Shown one piece after another: positions 41,652-51,602 of a stretch of DNA of 64,000 nucleotides (positions within the stretch are counted from its first letter, which is position 1; each line of letters begins with the position of its first letter). Source of the DNA: Clostridiales bacterium (GTDB lineage: Bacteria > Bacillota > Clostridia > Christensenellales > Borkfalkiaceae). The stretch lies in the NCBI GenBank assembly GCA_023667345.1, contig JAMPAF010000004.1, positions 36,378-100,377 of the forward strand. The letters are read 5' to 3'. The notes below the pieces were generated by a model. That model did no database searches, was not told the DNA's origin, and saw only the letters and a program-made list of their open reading frames with translations. A program made the position numbers and the translations under genes.

Positions 41652-44129
41652 TTACAACGTAAGTTGTTGGTTGCCGTCGAAGTCCGAACGGTATTTGAGC
41701 GCAACCGCACCCGTAACCTCGGTGGCGGCGGGGAGCGGCTTGCCCTTCGAGGGGCGCGGCTCTATCGTGATATCTTCGGTATCCATTTCGGTGACCGAAT
41801 TGTCCGAACGCATAATCGCAAGCTTGTACGGCACGGTTACGTAGTCGGAGAACAGCACCTTCGACTTGCCGTCAACAATCATCATGCCCTTTCTGCCCCT
41901 GCCCATAGGCTGGAACAGCGAGGCGATTACCCTCTTTGCCGCGCCGAGGTCGGATATAATTATAATTTCGCCCTCGCCGTAGAACTGCGTTGCGAACACT
42001 ACCTCGTCGCCCTCGTTCAACATAATTCCGCGCACGCCGCCCGTGACCCTGCCCTGCTTGGGCACGTCGTCCTTGTCGGCGTTGAGGCAAATGCCCTCGC
42101 GCGTGACGAAGCACATTGTGCTTTCGCTGTCGTCTATAAACTGTTCGACTGTCAACACCTCGTCGCCCGTCTTTAACTTCATCGAAGGGAACACAGCGCG
42201 CTGTACGGCGTACTCTTCCCACGCGGTGCGTTTAACCGTGCCCTGTTTGGTAAAGAACAACAAATCGCCCTCGGGCATACTTTCGCCCACGGCGAAAATC
42301 TTTACCGGCTTTTCGCCGCGCAGTGCCGCGTCGTAAAAGGCTTTTAATTTTAACCCCGCGCCGCCCATACCGCTCGCTTCAAACTCGTTTAAGTCCACCC
42401 GCACGCAGTTGCCGTAGTTGGTGAAAATGAGCATTGCCCCGTCCGATTTCTGCGTTACGACCTGTTTGTACATGCCGTCGCCGCGGTAGGTGGGCGCAAG
42501 CTGTTTTTTGCGCTTTTGGTCGTACTCTATCTTTTCGATAAACTTGATGTTGTCGTTAGCCGTAACGGTCAGCACCCAGTCGGTCGACGCGCGCTTTACG
42601 TCCTGCCTGAACACCTTTATATCCTCGACGGAAGATACAATCTGCGTCTTTCTCGGGCAAGGGTATTTGTCGCGTATTTCGCGCATTTCGCTCTTGACGA
42701 TATTCATTTGCTCGTCGCGGCTGGCTAAAATAGCCTTTAACCGCTCGATACGCCTTTTCAATTCTTTCAGCTCGTTTTCAAGCTTGGTAATCTCTAATTT
42801 GGCGAGGCGGGCTAAGCGCAAATCCAAAATCGCCTGCGCCTGCCTTTCGGAAAGCGCGAACGTTTCCATTAAGCGCATACGCGCGACGGGCGTGCTTTCG
42901 GACGACTTGATAATCTTTATTACCTCGTCTATGTTGTGCACGCCTATTATAAGCCCTTCCAAAATGTGACAGCGCGCTTCCGCCTCTTTCAGCTCGTACT
43001 TGGTGCGGCGGATAATCACCTGCCGCTGGTACGCGACGTAGTACTTTATTATGTCGATAAGCCCGAGCTGCTGGGGCTTGCCCCCCGCGATTGCAACCAT
43101 GTTTATGCCGAACGTGCACTCCAAATCGGTGTACTTGAAAAGGTACGCCAAAATCGCATCGACGTCCGCGTCCCTCTTGCAGTAGATAACCGCGCGCATA
43201 CCCGTGCGGTCGGACTCGTCGACGATATCCGAAATGCCCGAAAGTATTTCCTTTTTATCCTCTTTTAAGAGCATTATTTTTCTTAAAAGGTCGGCTTTGT
43301 TGGTCTGGTAGGGAAGCTCGGTGAAGATAATCTCCTTCTTGCCGTTGTCGCCGTTTTCGACCGAGTAGCGGGCGCGCAAGGTTATCCTTCCTCTGCCCGT
43401 TTCGTAAGCCTGTTTAAGCTCGTTTTCGATGATAAAACCGCCCGTCGAAAAGTCGGGACCCGGAATGATTTTCATCATTTCGCTAAGGGATATGCGGGGG
43501 TTATCTATGTATGCGCACACGCCGTCAATGACTTCGGAAAGGTTGTGCGTGGGGATATTCGTGGCAAGCCCGACGGCTATGCCGTTTGCGCCGTTGACGA
43601 GCAGGTTGGGGTATCTGCCGGGCAAAATATCCGGCTCTAACAGACTGTCGTCGAAGTTGAACGAAAAGGGCACCGTCTCCTTGTCGATATCCTTTAAAAG
43701 CTCCAAAGCGAGAGGTTCTAACCTTGCCTCGGTGTACCTCATTGCCGCGGCGGGGTCGCCGTCTACCGAGCCGAAGTTGCCGTGCCCGTTGACAAGCGTT
43801 AAGCGCATATTGAAGTCCTGCGCCATTCTTACCATCGCGTCGTATACCGAGCTGTCGCCGTGCGGGTGGTACTTGCCCATGCAGTCGCCGACTATTCTCG
43901 CCGATTTTTTGTGCGGCTTGTCGGGCGTTAAGCCCATCTCAGCCATGGTGTAGAGTATGCGCCTTTGAACGGGCTTTAAGCCGTCCTCTACGCGCGGCAG
44001 CGCCCTGTCCAAAATTACGAACTCCGCGTACGGCAGCATCGACTGGGGCATGACGTCCTCTAACGGGGTCTGGAACACCTTGCCTTGCGGAATAAAGGTC
44101 TGAAAACTGTCGTCTTTTTTCTTAGCCAT
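41652..44129 (-). CDS. parC: DNA topoisomerase IV subunit A (type IIA topoisomerase)
   Basis: The 825-residue protein has KPVQRRILY, the DNA-binding motif [24 protein letters not shown], catalytic Arg-Tyr (131-132, AMRYTEARL), a coiled coil (about 430-480) and a C-terminal beta-pinwheel. No QRRGGRG GyrA box is visible; the nearest is GRVTGGVRG, which favours topoisomerase IV over gyrase. The gene lies three bases after the ParE-like gene. GAGGTG precedes the ATG. The gyrase alternative is not excluded. Confidence 0.8.
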   Translation of the reverse strand: MAKKKDDSFQTFIPQGKVFQTPLEDVMPQSMLPYAEFVILDRALPRVEDGLKPVQRRILYTMAEMGLTPDKPHKKSARIVGDCMGKYHPHGDSSVYDAMVRMAQDFNMRLTLVNGHGNFGSVDGDPAAAMRYTEARLEPLALELLKDIDKETVPFSFNFDDSLLEPDILPGRYPNLLVNGANGIAVGLATNIPTHNLSEVIDGVCAYIDNPRISLSEMMKIIPGPDFSTGGFIIENELKQAYETGRGRITLRARYSVENGDNGKKEIIFTELPYQTNKADLLRKIMLLKEDKKEILSGISDIVDESDRTGMRAVIYCKRDADVDAILAYLFKYTDLECTFGINMVAIAGGKPQQLGLIDIIKYYVAYQRQVIIRRTKYELKEAEARCHILEGLIIGVHNIDEVIKIIKSSESTPVARMRLMETFALSERQAQAILDLRLARLAKLEITKLENELKELKRRIERLKAILASRDEQMNIVKSEMREIRDKYPCPRKTQIVSSVEDIKVFRQDVKRASTDWVLTVTANDNIKFIEKIEYDQKRKKQLAPTYRGDGMYKQVVTQKSDGAMLIFTNYGNCVRVDLNEFEASGMGGAGLKLKAFYDAALRGEKPVKIFAVGESMPEGDLLFFTKQGTVKRTAWEEYAVQRAVFPSMKLKTGDEVLTVEQFIDDSESTMCFVTREGICLNADKDDVPKQGRVTGGVRGIMLNEGDEVVFATQFYGEGEIIIISDLGAAKRVIASLFQPMGRGRKGMMIVDGKSKVLFSDYVTVPYKLAIMRSDNSVTEMDTEDITIEPRPSKGKPLPAATEVTGAVALKYRSDFDGNQQLTL

Positions 44130-44132
44130 TCT

Positions 44133-46211
44133 TTACACCTCTTCCCCGCTCGTATTCTGCTTTACAACGTTGACCTTTTCGATAAAGCCGTCCACCTTGT
44201 TGAAGTCGGCGTTCTCGTTTAAAAACTGCTTTCTGCCCTCTACCTTGTCGCCCATCAGCATCTCTATCATTTGCGCGGCTTGCGCGATATCTTCGAGCGT
44301 GACCTGAATTAAATTGCGTGTGGCGGGGTTCATCGTCGTCTCCCAAAGCTGCTCGGCGCTCATTTCGCCCAAGCCCTTGTAGCGTTGCAATGAATACCCC
44401 TTGCCCACCTTTTTTATCTTTTCGTCGAGCTCCTTGTCGTCGTACGCGTACTCGACTATGTCCTTTTTATACACCTTATAGAGGGGCGGCATACCGATAT
44501 AGACGTAGCCCGCCGCAACCAAATCGCGCATATATTTAAAGAAAAACGTGAGCAGAATGCAACGGATATGCATGCCGTCCTGGTCGGCATCGGATAAAAT
44601 TATTACCTTTTTATACCGCGTCTTTTCCACCTCGAACGAGCGGTTGAAACCCGCGCCTATCGCCGAGACGAGCGTCTTTATTTCCTCGTTCTGAAGAGCT
44701 TGCAACGCCGTCTTTTTCTGCACGTTCAAGGGTTTTCCGCGAAGGGGCAAAATAGACTGGAACTGCCTTACCCTCGCCTGCTTTGCCGTACCTCCCGCCG
44801 AATCGCCCTCGACTATGAAAAGCTCGTTCTGGTCGGGATTTTTGCCCGAGCAGGGGGCGAGTTTGCCTATCAGGTTCAGTCCGTCGTTCTCGCTCGCGGC
44901 TTTGGCGACATCGCGTTCGGCGCGGTGTTTTATTCTGTCGTCGGCGGCAAACTTGGCTTTTTTGGCTATTTCGTCGAACGCCGATTTGTTGCCGCGCGTG
45001 TTCATAAGCTGGGTGAGCCCCTCTATAACCGCCCTTTCAACGGGCGCTTTCGCTTCGGGGTTGCCGAGCTTGGTCTTGGTCTGCCCCTCGAACTCCACGT
45101 TGTTCATCTGCACGGTTAAAACCGCCGTCAGACCCTCTTTTATATCGTCCGCGACGAACGGTTGGTCCTTCGCCTTTAAAAAGCCGTTGCTCCTCGCGTA
45201 GTCGTTTATCGCCTTTAAAAGCCCGTTATGAAAACCTATTTCGTGGTAGCCGCCCTCGACGGTGGATATGTTGTTGACGAAAGAATACAGGCTTTCGTCG
45301 TCGTTTTTGGTGTGCGAAATGGCGAACTCTATCTTAATCTTGCCCGCGGGCGCGCCCTTAATCTGAATATCCTTTACCGTAGAATAGGACAAGGGCTGGG
45401 GATAAAGCGCCGTTTTGTCGTCGTTTAAGTAGTCCACAAAGTCCTTTAAACCGCCGTCGAACTTGTATGTTATGGGCTCGTGCACGGGGAGAGCGACCTT
45501 TTTTTCAACCTCTTCGCCGTCATCGCCCGTTTCGGTAACCGTCTTAAAGAGCTGACGCTCATCGCGAAAATTTATCTGCACGCCCTTGTTCAAAAATGCG
45601 AGCTCCTTCAAACGCTTTGCAACCGTGTCGTAGTTCCACTCGACCGTCTCGAAAACCTCGCTATCGGGCATAAAATGCACGAAGGTGCCCTTTTTCGAGG
45701 TCTTTTCGCCTGTGTTTTTGAGCGCGGAGACGGGAATGCCGCACAGCCATTTTTTCTGCATTTTGTCGTACTCGGACATAAAGCGCATGGTGAACACCGT
45801 CTTGCGGTAAACTTCAACGTTGAGCCACTTTGAAAGCGCGTTGGTGACCGACGCGCCCACGCCGTGCAGACCGCCCGAAAAGGCGTAGTTGCCGCTGTCG
45901 AACTTGCCGCCCGCGTGTAGCTTTGTGAATATAAGCTCAACGCCCGACATACCCGTCTTTGTGTTGATGTCGGTCGGCATGCCTCTGCCGTTGTCCTCGA
46001 CCGACGCCGAGCCGTCCTTATGCAGAATTACCGTAATCTCGTCCGCGTAGCCGTTTGCCGCCTCGTCGATTGCGTTGTCGACGATTTCCCAAAGAATGTG
46101 GTGCAAACCCTTTACGCCCGTAGAGCCTATGTACATACCGGGGCGGACGCGAACCGCCTCCAACCCCTCTAAAACCTTTAAGTCGTCTGCGTTGTAACTC
46201 TTCTCTGCCAT
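44133..46211 (-). CDS. parE: DNA topoisomerase IV subunit B (type IIA topoisomerase ATPase)
   Basis: This is the ATPase subunit, 692 residues. It has the GHKL motifs DNAIDEA, DNGRGMP and GGLHGVGASVVN-like, the TOPRIM segment EGDSAGG with DADQDG (metal), RGKPLNVQ and the final RYKGLGEM. The loop ILPLRGKPLNVQK and the PLYKVYKKDIVEYAY tail do not clearly separate GyrB from ParE. The adjacent ParC-like gene tips the call. A GGGAAAA ribosome site precedes the ATG. Confidence 0.8.
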   Translation of the reverse strand: MAEKSYNADDLKVLEGLEAVRVRPGMYIGSTGVKGLHHILWEIVDNAIDEAANGYADEITVILHKDGSASVEDNGRGMPTDINTKTGMSGVELIFTKLHAGGKFDSGNYAFSGGLHGVGASVTNALSKWLNVEVYRKTVFTMRFMSEYDKMQKKWLCGIPVSALKNTGEKTSKKGTFVHFMPDSEVFETVEWNYDTVAKRLKELAFLNKGVQINFRDERQLFKTVTETGDDGEEVEKKVALPVHEPITYKFDGGLKDFVDYLNDDKTALYPQPLSYSTVKDIQIKGAPAGKIKIEFAISHTKNDDESLYSFVNNISTVEGGYHEIGFHNGLLKAINDYARSNGFLKAKDQPFVADDIKEGLTAVLTVQMNNVEFEGQTKTKLGNPEAKAPVERAVIEGLTQLMNTRGNKSAFDEIAKKAKFAADDRIKHRAERDVAKAASENDGLNLIGKLAPCSGKNPDQNELFIVEGDSAGGTAKQARVRQFQSILPLRGKPLNVQKKTALQALQNEEIKTLVSAIGAGFNRSFEVEKTRYKKVIILSDADQDGMHIRCILLTFFFKYMRDLVAAGYVYIGMPPLYKVYKKDIVEYAYDDKELDEKIKKVGKGYSLQRYKGLGEMSAEQLWETTMNPATRNLIQVTLEDIAQAAQMIEMLMGDKVEGRKQFLNENADFNKVDGFIEKVNVVKQNTSGEEV

Positions 46212-46303
46212 ATACTTTTCCCGTTAGTCTGATTACTCGGTAAAAAATTACCACCATATGACATTATACCATATATTGTATAAAAAATCAAGCGTTCGGC
46301 ACA

Positions 46304-46341
46304 AAATAACGCCCCGCGGCTTGCGCCGCGGGGCGTTATTT
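46304..46341 (-). terminator. Strong bidirectional terminator upstream of parE
   Basis: A 17-bp stem, AAATAACGCCCCGCGGC with GCCGCGGGGCGTTATTT (loop TTGC), stops transcription from the diguanylate cyclase before topoisomerase IV. Confidence 0.85.
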
Positions 46342-46364
46342 TCAATTATCAATGTGCAATGCGC

Positions 46365-46675
46365 AATGCGCAATTATGGTCGGAGTAATCAACCTCTATC
46401 CCCTCTTCGAGGTACTTTCCCCTTCAAAGGGGAAAGCAAGATTGTGCGCGCAACCCCTCGCCTTCCACTTTGAAGGACAAGCAACGCATTTCTCAAAACA
46501 GCACTGTGCGCTGTTTTGGCGTTGCGAGATGAGCAAACGCATACGTCCCGCGTTTGCGGTGCCCGAAACTGCCGCTTTTCCTTACGGCAGTTGAGAAGGG
46601 TGGCGCCGAAGGCGACGAAAGAGGTTGGTTCTATTAATTATTCCTTAGCATAATTACGAATTCTTAATTCTAAAT
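46365..46675. repeat. Repeat cluster with forward three-hairpin insert
   Basis: A CCTCTATCCCC unit and CTTTCCCCTTCAAAGGGGAAAG palindrome precede the CCTTCCACTTTGAAGG arm, interrupted by the nested element (about 46476-46597). Its stems are CAAAACAGC/GCTGTTTTG (46494-46518), GCAAACGC/GCGTTTGC (46533-46557) and AACTGCCG/CGGCAGTT (46567-46592). The host resumes with CGCC/GGCG (46604-46614) and an AATTC run. Confidence 0.8.
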
Positions 46676-47788
46676 TCACTCGACGCTGCCCGCTTCCGTG
46701 GGAGCAACCAAAGGCAAATCTTCGAGCGTCTTTTTCTGGTAATGCAACAGCATACCGATAACGTTCGCCGCCGTCATAACGAGCGCGATTTCGTTGTTCT
46801 GCCAAATACGGTTTGTGTTAGCCGTATCCACCCTTATATAGCCGTAGTCCTTGCCGTAAGCCGAAATTTTGCAGTACAGCACCGACTTAATGCCTTGCTT
46901 TTCATACTCGCGTAAGATTTCGCCGTACACCTCTTCGTTCAAAGACAGCGCGTTGTTCAGGTTTATATATCCCGCCGAATTCATTAAAGAGTCTATAAGC
47001 TCCATGGGGATATGTTTAAAGTGCTTCTGCGAGGACAGCGTGAACACAACGCTGTGGTTCATATCGCTCTTCGATTCGAGGCAGATATGGTCGAACATAT
47101 AATAGGAAATAAAGCTTTTGAAAACCGAGTTGACCGCCTGCGAAATATCCTCGCCGCACGCCGTCAAGTTGCCGAAGAGCGTGTAGCAAAGCTGCATTTG
47201 CGTCTGCTGTTTGTCGCGCTCCTTTTTTAACGATATGTTTGCGTGCTTTTCGGGCAGATAGATGATAAAGCAGTTCCTGCCCTTCATCTTTGCGCGGTAC
47301 AGCGCCTTATCCGCCACCTCCATAAGCTTTTGCGTGGAGTCGGCATCGAGCGGGAAACGGGCAATGCCCATAGATACGGTTATCGCAAGGTTAGGTATGC
47401 CCTCGAACACTATGCCGCCTATGCGCATATTAATCTCGTGACCGATTTTCCAGACATCGTTGTACTCGTCTACGTCCTCGAAAACCATTATAAACTCGTC
47501 GCCGCCGTAACGCGCCACAACGCCGCTCTTTCCCGCCATTTTGACGAAATAAGCCGCCATCTGCGAGATTACGATATCGCCTACAAGGTGCCCGTAAGTA
47601 TCGTTTACGTTCTTAAAATTGTCGACGTCCACAAGGAAAAAACAGAAATGTTTATCCCTTTCAATCAACCAGCTTAAATATTTGACCAACGCCTCGCGGC
47701 TTAAAATCCCCGTCAACGAATCGAGGGAGTGACTTAAATCACGGTCTTTAAAGTATTCAAATTGGCTTAAAGAGTACTCGTTTCCCAT
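46676..47788 (-). CDS. Diguanylate cyclase with N-terminal GGDEF and C-terminal GAF-like region
   Basis: The enzyme makes c-di-GMP. The 370-residue protein has an intact GGDEF signature (RYGGDEF, 93-99), the metal Asp in FLVDVDNFKNVND (about 54-63), GHLVGD and the ALYRAKMKGRN end. No RxxD inhibitory site precedes GGDEF. The second half (about 180-360) is soluble, with a GAF-like pattern. No transmembrane helices. The ATG at 47788 is preferred because GGGGA lies just upstream; an earlier GTG adds five residues. No c-di-GMP riboswitch is seen nearby. Confidence 0.9.
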   Translation of the reverse strand: MGNEYSLSQFEYFKDRDLSHSLDSLTGILSREALVKYLSWLIERDKHFCFFLVDVDNFKNVNDTYGHLVGDIVISQMAAYFVKMAGKSGVVARYGGDEFIMVFEDVDEYNDVWKIGHEINMRIGGIVFEGIPNLAITVSMGIARFPLDADSTQKLMEVADKALYRAKMKGRNCFIIYLPEKHANISLKKERDKQQTQMQLCYTLFGNLTACGEDISQAVNSVFKSFISYYMFDHICLESKSDMNHSVVFTLSSQKHFKHIPMELIDSLMNSAGYINLNNALSLNEEVYGEILREYEKQGIKSVLYCKISAYGKDYGYIRVDTANTNRIWQNNEIALVMTAANVIGMLLHYQKKTLEDLPLVAPTEAGSVE

Positions 47789-47934
47789 AATTTTTCCCCA
47801 CACTTGCTACAATATATTATATTGTTTGCTTACACATATGCGATTATATCACAAAGAATGAATTTTGTCAATAGTTTACATAAAATGTTGCACTCTGTCA
47901 ACTGTGCGCGCGATTCCCCGCCGCTTTTTAATAT

Positions 47935-47974
47935 AAAAAAAAGCGGTAAAGCCGAAAAATTCAGACTTTACCGT
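47935..47974 (-). terminator. Terminator of the large surface protein gene
   Basis: CGGTAAAG/CTTTACCG with a 14-nt loop is followed on the minus strand by eight T, ten bp past the stop. Confidence 0.85.
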
Positions 47975-47983
47975 TTAAATTTT

Positions 47984-50497
47984 TTATTCGCTCTTTTTCT
48001 TTTTCGCGCTCTTATCCTTGCCCTCGACCTCGGTATACACCATGTCGATATCGCCCTTATCCTTGGGCTTAACCACAAGAAGAATTATCAGCGCGACGAG
48101 GCAGACGCCCGCAACCGCAAACAGTATTATCGAAGTTTTATTGTTGCCCAGCCAGTCGGTTTCGCCCTTTAAGGAATTGGTCTGCACCGAAGAAGCGACC
48201 GTCGCGTAATACGATACGGGTTTCTGCGAACGGTTGTCGGTAAGCTCGAGCTCCACCACGTAGAAGTCTTCTACCGACTGCGGCTTGAAAGAAATGCTCG
48301 TCGCGTTCCAGTTAAGCGCCTTGAACAATTCGTAATTTTCGTCGCTCTCCAAAAGCTCGCTCACGGGCTTTACGGTGGTGAAATACTTGCGCGTTTCGAC
48401 GTTGTTGAAAAGCTCTTCGGTCTTTTCCACGAACTCGTCGTAATCTATAAACGCAACCTCGCGGTCGTATGCGTTTTTATCGAAGATATAGAGATTGTAT
48501 TTCGGCGTGTAGGTGCCGCTTACGCCCTTTATATCGAACGATACGCCGTTGTAACTTGACGTAACATACGAAATCGAAAGATTTTCGGGGGGCTCCGCCG
48601 TCGCTTCCTTATACGAAACCTCGAACTCAAAATAGGGCAAAAGTCCGTCTTCTACCGCGTCCCAGATATCCGAAGAGTTGTTCTTTATCTCCTTCCACTC
48701 GCCCTCGTTGTCGGGGTCGGGATATCTCATGGGATTGCCGAACGAGTCGGTGATATAGATTGTAAATCTGTAAGTTACGTCCGCGTCGTTCAGGTCGATT
48801 GCAAGCTTGTTGAAATCGAGCGACGCATGCGAGCCGGAGCTCTTTCCTTTATAATATATGGAATACTTGTAGTCGGTGCCTTTGAGGTATTCGTCGTTAA
48901 AGTATCCGTAATCCAGCGAGGGAAGATAAAACTTGTTGCCGCCCGCGTACAGTTTGCCGTCCTCGAGCTCGCTGATGGCGTCGTAAATCGCGTTCTGATA
49001 GTTTTCTTCGAAAGTCGTAACGCCCGCAATATACTCGTCGTACGTTGCCGTTTCCGACTCCGCATAGGTCACGCCCTTCTTGCTCTTAATAAGCTTTAAG
49101 AATTTCGTACCCTCTTGCTTTTCGCCGTTGTACTCCTTGACGTCTTCGAGAGCGCTGTCGTCAACGTACCAGTCGACGAAAACCTTGTCCGTCTTTGCCT
49201 TCGAGGTGGTGACGTCGGAAATTTCGTAGTAGATTTTCACGAGCCCCATTACGTCCGATTTGAGGTACTTTTGGGGGATAAACGTGTTTTCGTCGGGGTA
49301 AATTCTTTCGCTCGACGAGCTAGTTACCTTTATGAACGGGTTGGTTATGGGCTCGGGTGCGGGCTCTGTCTCCCCGCCTTCGTCTGCGCCGCCTTCCTCG
49401 CCTTCGCCGCTTCCTTCCGAACCCTCTTCGTCGGTTGTGCCGTCGTCTTCGGTCGTTGAATAATCGGTTTTATCGTAGACGAACTCGGGATTTTCGACCT
49501 GCCAACCCTCTAACACGTAGTAATAAGCGGTTGCGCGGGGCGACGATTCGATAACGTCGATTACCCTGTACTGAAGCCCTATCGACTTGCCGTATTCGAG
49601 ATAGGAAGGCGTTTGGCTGAAACAGAGCACGGGCGATGCCGTGTCGATAACCTTGTAAACGTCGCCGTCCTTTTTCATTTCGAACGACTGCCCGTTGATA
49701 TCCACAAGCGCCATCTGCGCCGAATTGTCGTCCTTGCTCTTGTCGGTGAAAACCGCGCCGAAAGTCAAGGGGGTTACCGCGTTGTCGCCCGAAGCCACAT
49801 AGGACGCAAAGTCTTCGTACACGTTTTTGAACTTGCCGTCGGTAATATTGTCGTTGAGCTTTATCGTGTAGTCGCCTTCATAGTAGCCGCCGAAGCTGAT
49901 TTTTATGTGCTCGTCGATAGCCGCGGTACCGATTTGGGTATAAGCCGTTCTCTCTTCGAGGTCGTCCTCTTCAATCACGGGCTTTTCGAGCTTTTTTTCG
50001 CCGACCGAATTATAAACGCCAATATCCACGCTCTCGCCGTTCGCTGTGAACACGAGGTAATTTACGCTCTTGCCGTCCTCGGTGAGCCTGTACTGCTGAG
50101 ACTCGAACTTGATATAAACTCTCTTGAACGCGTTTTCGGGAAAATACAGTTCCATCGAAAAGGCTTTATCTTCTGGAACCGCAAAGTCGACGCCGCCCGC
50201 CGTCTTCCACTTGTAGGCGAGGTTCTGGCGGTAGGAAACAGTCTGCTCGTTGCCCATTTTGAAAAGGGTGTAATGGGTTGCGGTTTCCTCTTCGTTATCG
50301 GGGTCGGTCGCTTCGATTTCCGCGCCTTGAATTGCGGTATAAAAAACCTTGTTGCCGTCAAGTTCGACGTATCTGTTGTCGTCGGCGGACGCAAAAACAG
50401 TGCGCCCGCTTACGGCAAACGCCGCCGCGGTGAACGCAACGACCAACGCCAGCAGCAGCGTCATTATAGATAATTTCAGTTTTTTAAACTTTTCCAT
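47984..50497 (-). CDS. Large cell-surface protein, signal peptide plus C-terminal membrane anchor
   Basis: I do not recognise this 837-residue protein. It starts with a signal peptide (about 1-35, KLKLSIMTLLLALVVAFTAAAFA, cut near AFAVSG or VFASA), has a long beta-rich extracellular region with an acidic/glycine linker (about 335-365, EDDGTTDEEGSEGSG) and ends in a transmembrane helix (about 800-822) and a lysine-rich cytoplasmic tail. It has the same layout as the genes at 60117 and 61613. The start ATG 50497 is chosen because a longer frame has no ribosome site. Confidence 0.75.
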   Translation of the reverse strand: MEKFKKLKLSIMTLLLALVVAFTAAAFAVSGRTVFASADDNRYVELDGNKVFYTAIQGAEIEATDPDNEEETATHYTLFKMGNEQTVSYRQNLAYKWKTAGGVDFAVPEDKAFSMELYFPENAFKRVYIKFESQQYRLTEDGKSVNYLVFTANGESVDIGVYNSVGEKKLEKPVIEEDDLEERTAYTQIGTAAIDEHIKISFGGYYEGDYTIKLNDNITDGKFKNVYEDFASYVASGDNAVTPLTFGAVFTDKSKDDNSAQMALVDINGQSFEMKKDGDVYKVIDTASPVLCFSQTPSYLEYGKSIGLQYRVIDVIESSPRATAYYYVLEGWQVENPEFVYDKTDYSTTEDDGTTDEEGSEGSGEGEEGGADEGGETEPAPEPITNPFIKVTSSSSERIYPDENTFIPQKYLKSDVMGLVKIYYEISDVTTSKAKTDKVFVDWYVDDSALEDVKEYNGEKQEGTKFLKLIKSKKGVTYAESETATYDEYIAGVTTFEENYQNAIYDAISELEDGKLYAGGNKFYLPSLDYGYFNDEYLKGTDYKYSIYYKGKSSGSHASLDFNKLAIDLNDADVTYRFTIYITDSFGNPMRYPDPDNEGEWKEIKNNSSDIWDAVEDGLLPYFEFEVSYKEATAEPPENLSISYVTSSYNGVSFDIKGVSGTYTPKYNLYIFDKNAYDREVAFIDYDEFVEKTEELFNNVETRKYFTTVKPVSELLESDENYELFKALNWNATSISFKPQSVEDFYVVELELTDNRSQKPVSYYATVASSVQTNSLKGETDWLGNNKTSIILFAVAGVCLVALIILLVVKPKDKGDIDMVYTEVEGKDKSAKKKKSE

Positions 50498-50540
50498 ATA
50501 ATATAAGCCCTGAAAAGAAATTTTTACGTATAACAAATTG

Positions 50541-50570
50541 ATTTTACACTAAAAAGCACAGCCTTGTCAA
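50541..50570 (-). promoter_or_regulatory. Promoter of the large surface protein gene
   Basis: Minus strand TTGACA (50565-50570), 18-bp spacer, TAAAAT (50541-50546). Confidence 0.65.
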
Positions 50571-50589
50571 TAAGTTTAACCGCCGTTTG

Positions 50590-50812
50590 GGAAATTTAGA
50601 ATTAAGAATTAAGAATGTAGAATTAACCCCCACCACCCGCGACGCGGGAGCCTCCCCCTTGAAAAGGGGTAAGCCTTTGGTTGCGGCAGACAGGGCTCAC
50701 CCTTCTCTTAAGGGGGGAGCTGTCACCAACGGTGACTGAGGGGGGGTATAATTATATCCGACCGCCATTCTGCATTCTGAATTCTACATTCTGAATTAGA
50801 AACAATTCCTAA
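50590..50812. repeat. Repeat cluster with two variable stems
   Basis: The stretch shows AATTAAGAATG runs, a unit with CCCGC/GCGGG (50636-50650), a CCCTTCTCTTAAGGGG arm and a unit with CACC/GGTG (50721-50732). No gene is seen. Confidence 0.7.
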
Positions 50813-51496
50813 TTACTTTTTAAAGTTTGCCCAAACGCCTTCGTCGTAGGGCGGCTCTATCTCGAAGCGCATCTTCTCGCCCGTGGTGGGGTGCGTAAAC
50901 CTTAATGAGTACGCCCACAGCGCGAGCTTGCCCTTGACCACTTTGTCGCCGCCGTAGCGCATATCGCCGTAAACGGGGCAGTTGATTGCCGCCATCTGCA
51001 CGCGTATCTGGTGGGTTCTGCCCGTGTGAAGCTTAATCTCGGCAAGGCTCAACCCACCCTTTTCTTCCCTTATTTCGTATTCGAGCGAGGCGAACTTCGC
51101 CCCCTCTTCCGTCTGGGTGCATACGTAAACGGTGTTGTTTACCGTGCTCTTTCTAAGATAATTTTTCAGCGTAGCCTGACTTTTCGACGGCACGCCGCAC
51201 AGCACGGCGAGATATCTCTTTTCAAAGCCGCCGTTTTTGAGCTGTTCGGAAAGCCGCGCCGCGCCCTTAGAGGTCTTTGCGAACACCATTACGCCGCCCG
51301 TGGGTCTGTCGAGCCTGTGCACGAGCCCCAAAAATACATTGCCCTGCTTTTGATAAGTTTCCTTTAAATAGCGTTTGATGCAGTCGAAGAGGTTGTCGTC
51401 GCCGCTCTCGTCGGGACAGCACGCAACGTTCTGCGGCTTCAACACGACGATAACGTGATTGTCTTCGTGTAAAATAATCAAATCCTGTATATCCAT
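50813..51496 (-). CDS. RluA family pseudouridine synthase without S4 domain
   Basis: This 227-residue protein has the catalytic motif VHRLDRPTGGVMVFAKT (about 60-76, with Asp), and LHTGRTHQIRVQMAAINCPVYGDMRYG. It starts directly with the catalytic fold and has no S4 RNA-binding domain, unlike the other RluA member at 23983-24810. Likely modifies rRNA or tRNA; the site is not determined. GAGAGG precedes the ATG. Confidence 0.9.
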   Translation of the reverse strand: MDIQDLIILHEDNHVIVVLKPQNVACCPDESGDDNLFDCIKRYLKETYQKQGNVFLGLVHRLDRPTGGVMVFAKTSKGAARLSEQLKNGGFEKRYLAVLCGVPSKSQATLKNYLRKSTVNNTVYVCTQTEEGAKFASLEYEIREEKGGLSLAEIKLHTGRTHQIRVQMAAINCPVYGDMRYGGDKVVKGKLALWAYSLRFTHPTTGEKMRFEIEPPYDEGVWANFKK

Positions 51497-51602
51497 AAAA
51501 AACCTCTCCCTGTTGCTGCGGGATTATTAAAATTATTACCGCACTGTAACCTTCCCCCAGGGGGAAGGTTATAATAATGAATTAATTTTCCACCTTAAAT
51601 TG

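Noticed and set aside
41652-46211. Calling the pair gyrA/gyrB
   Set aside because: No clear GyrA box is present and no dnaA-recF origin genes are nearby; topoisomerase IV fits better, though not with certainty.
46676-47788. A c-di-GMP riboswitch near the diguanylate cyclase
   Set aside because: No GGCCA or tetraloop receptor core is visible in the flanks, which are repeat DNA.
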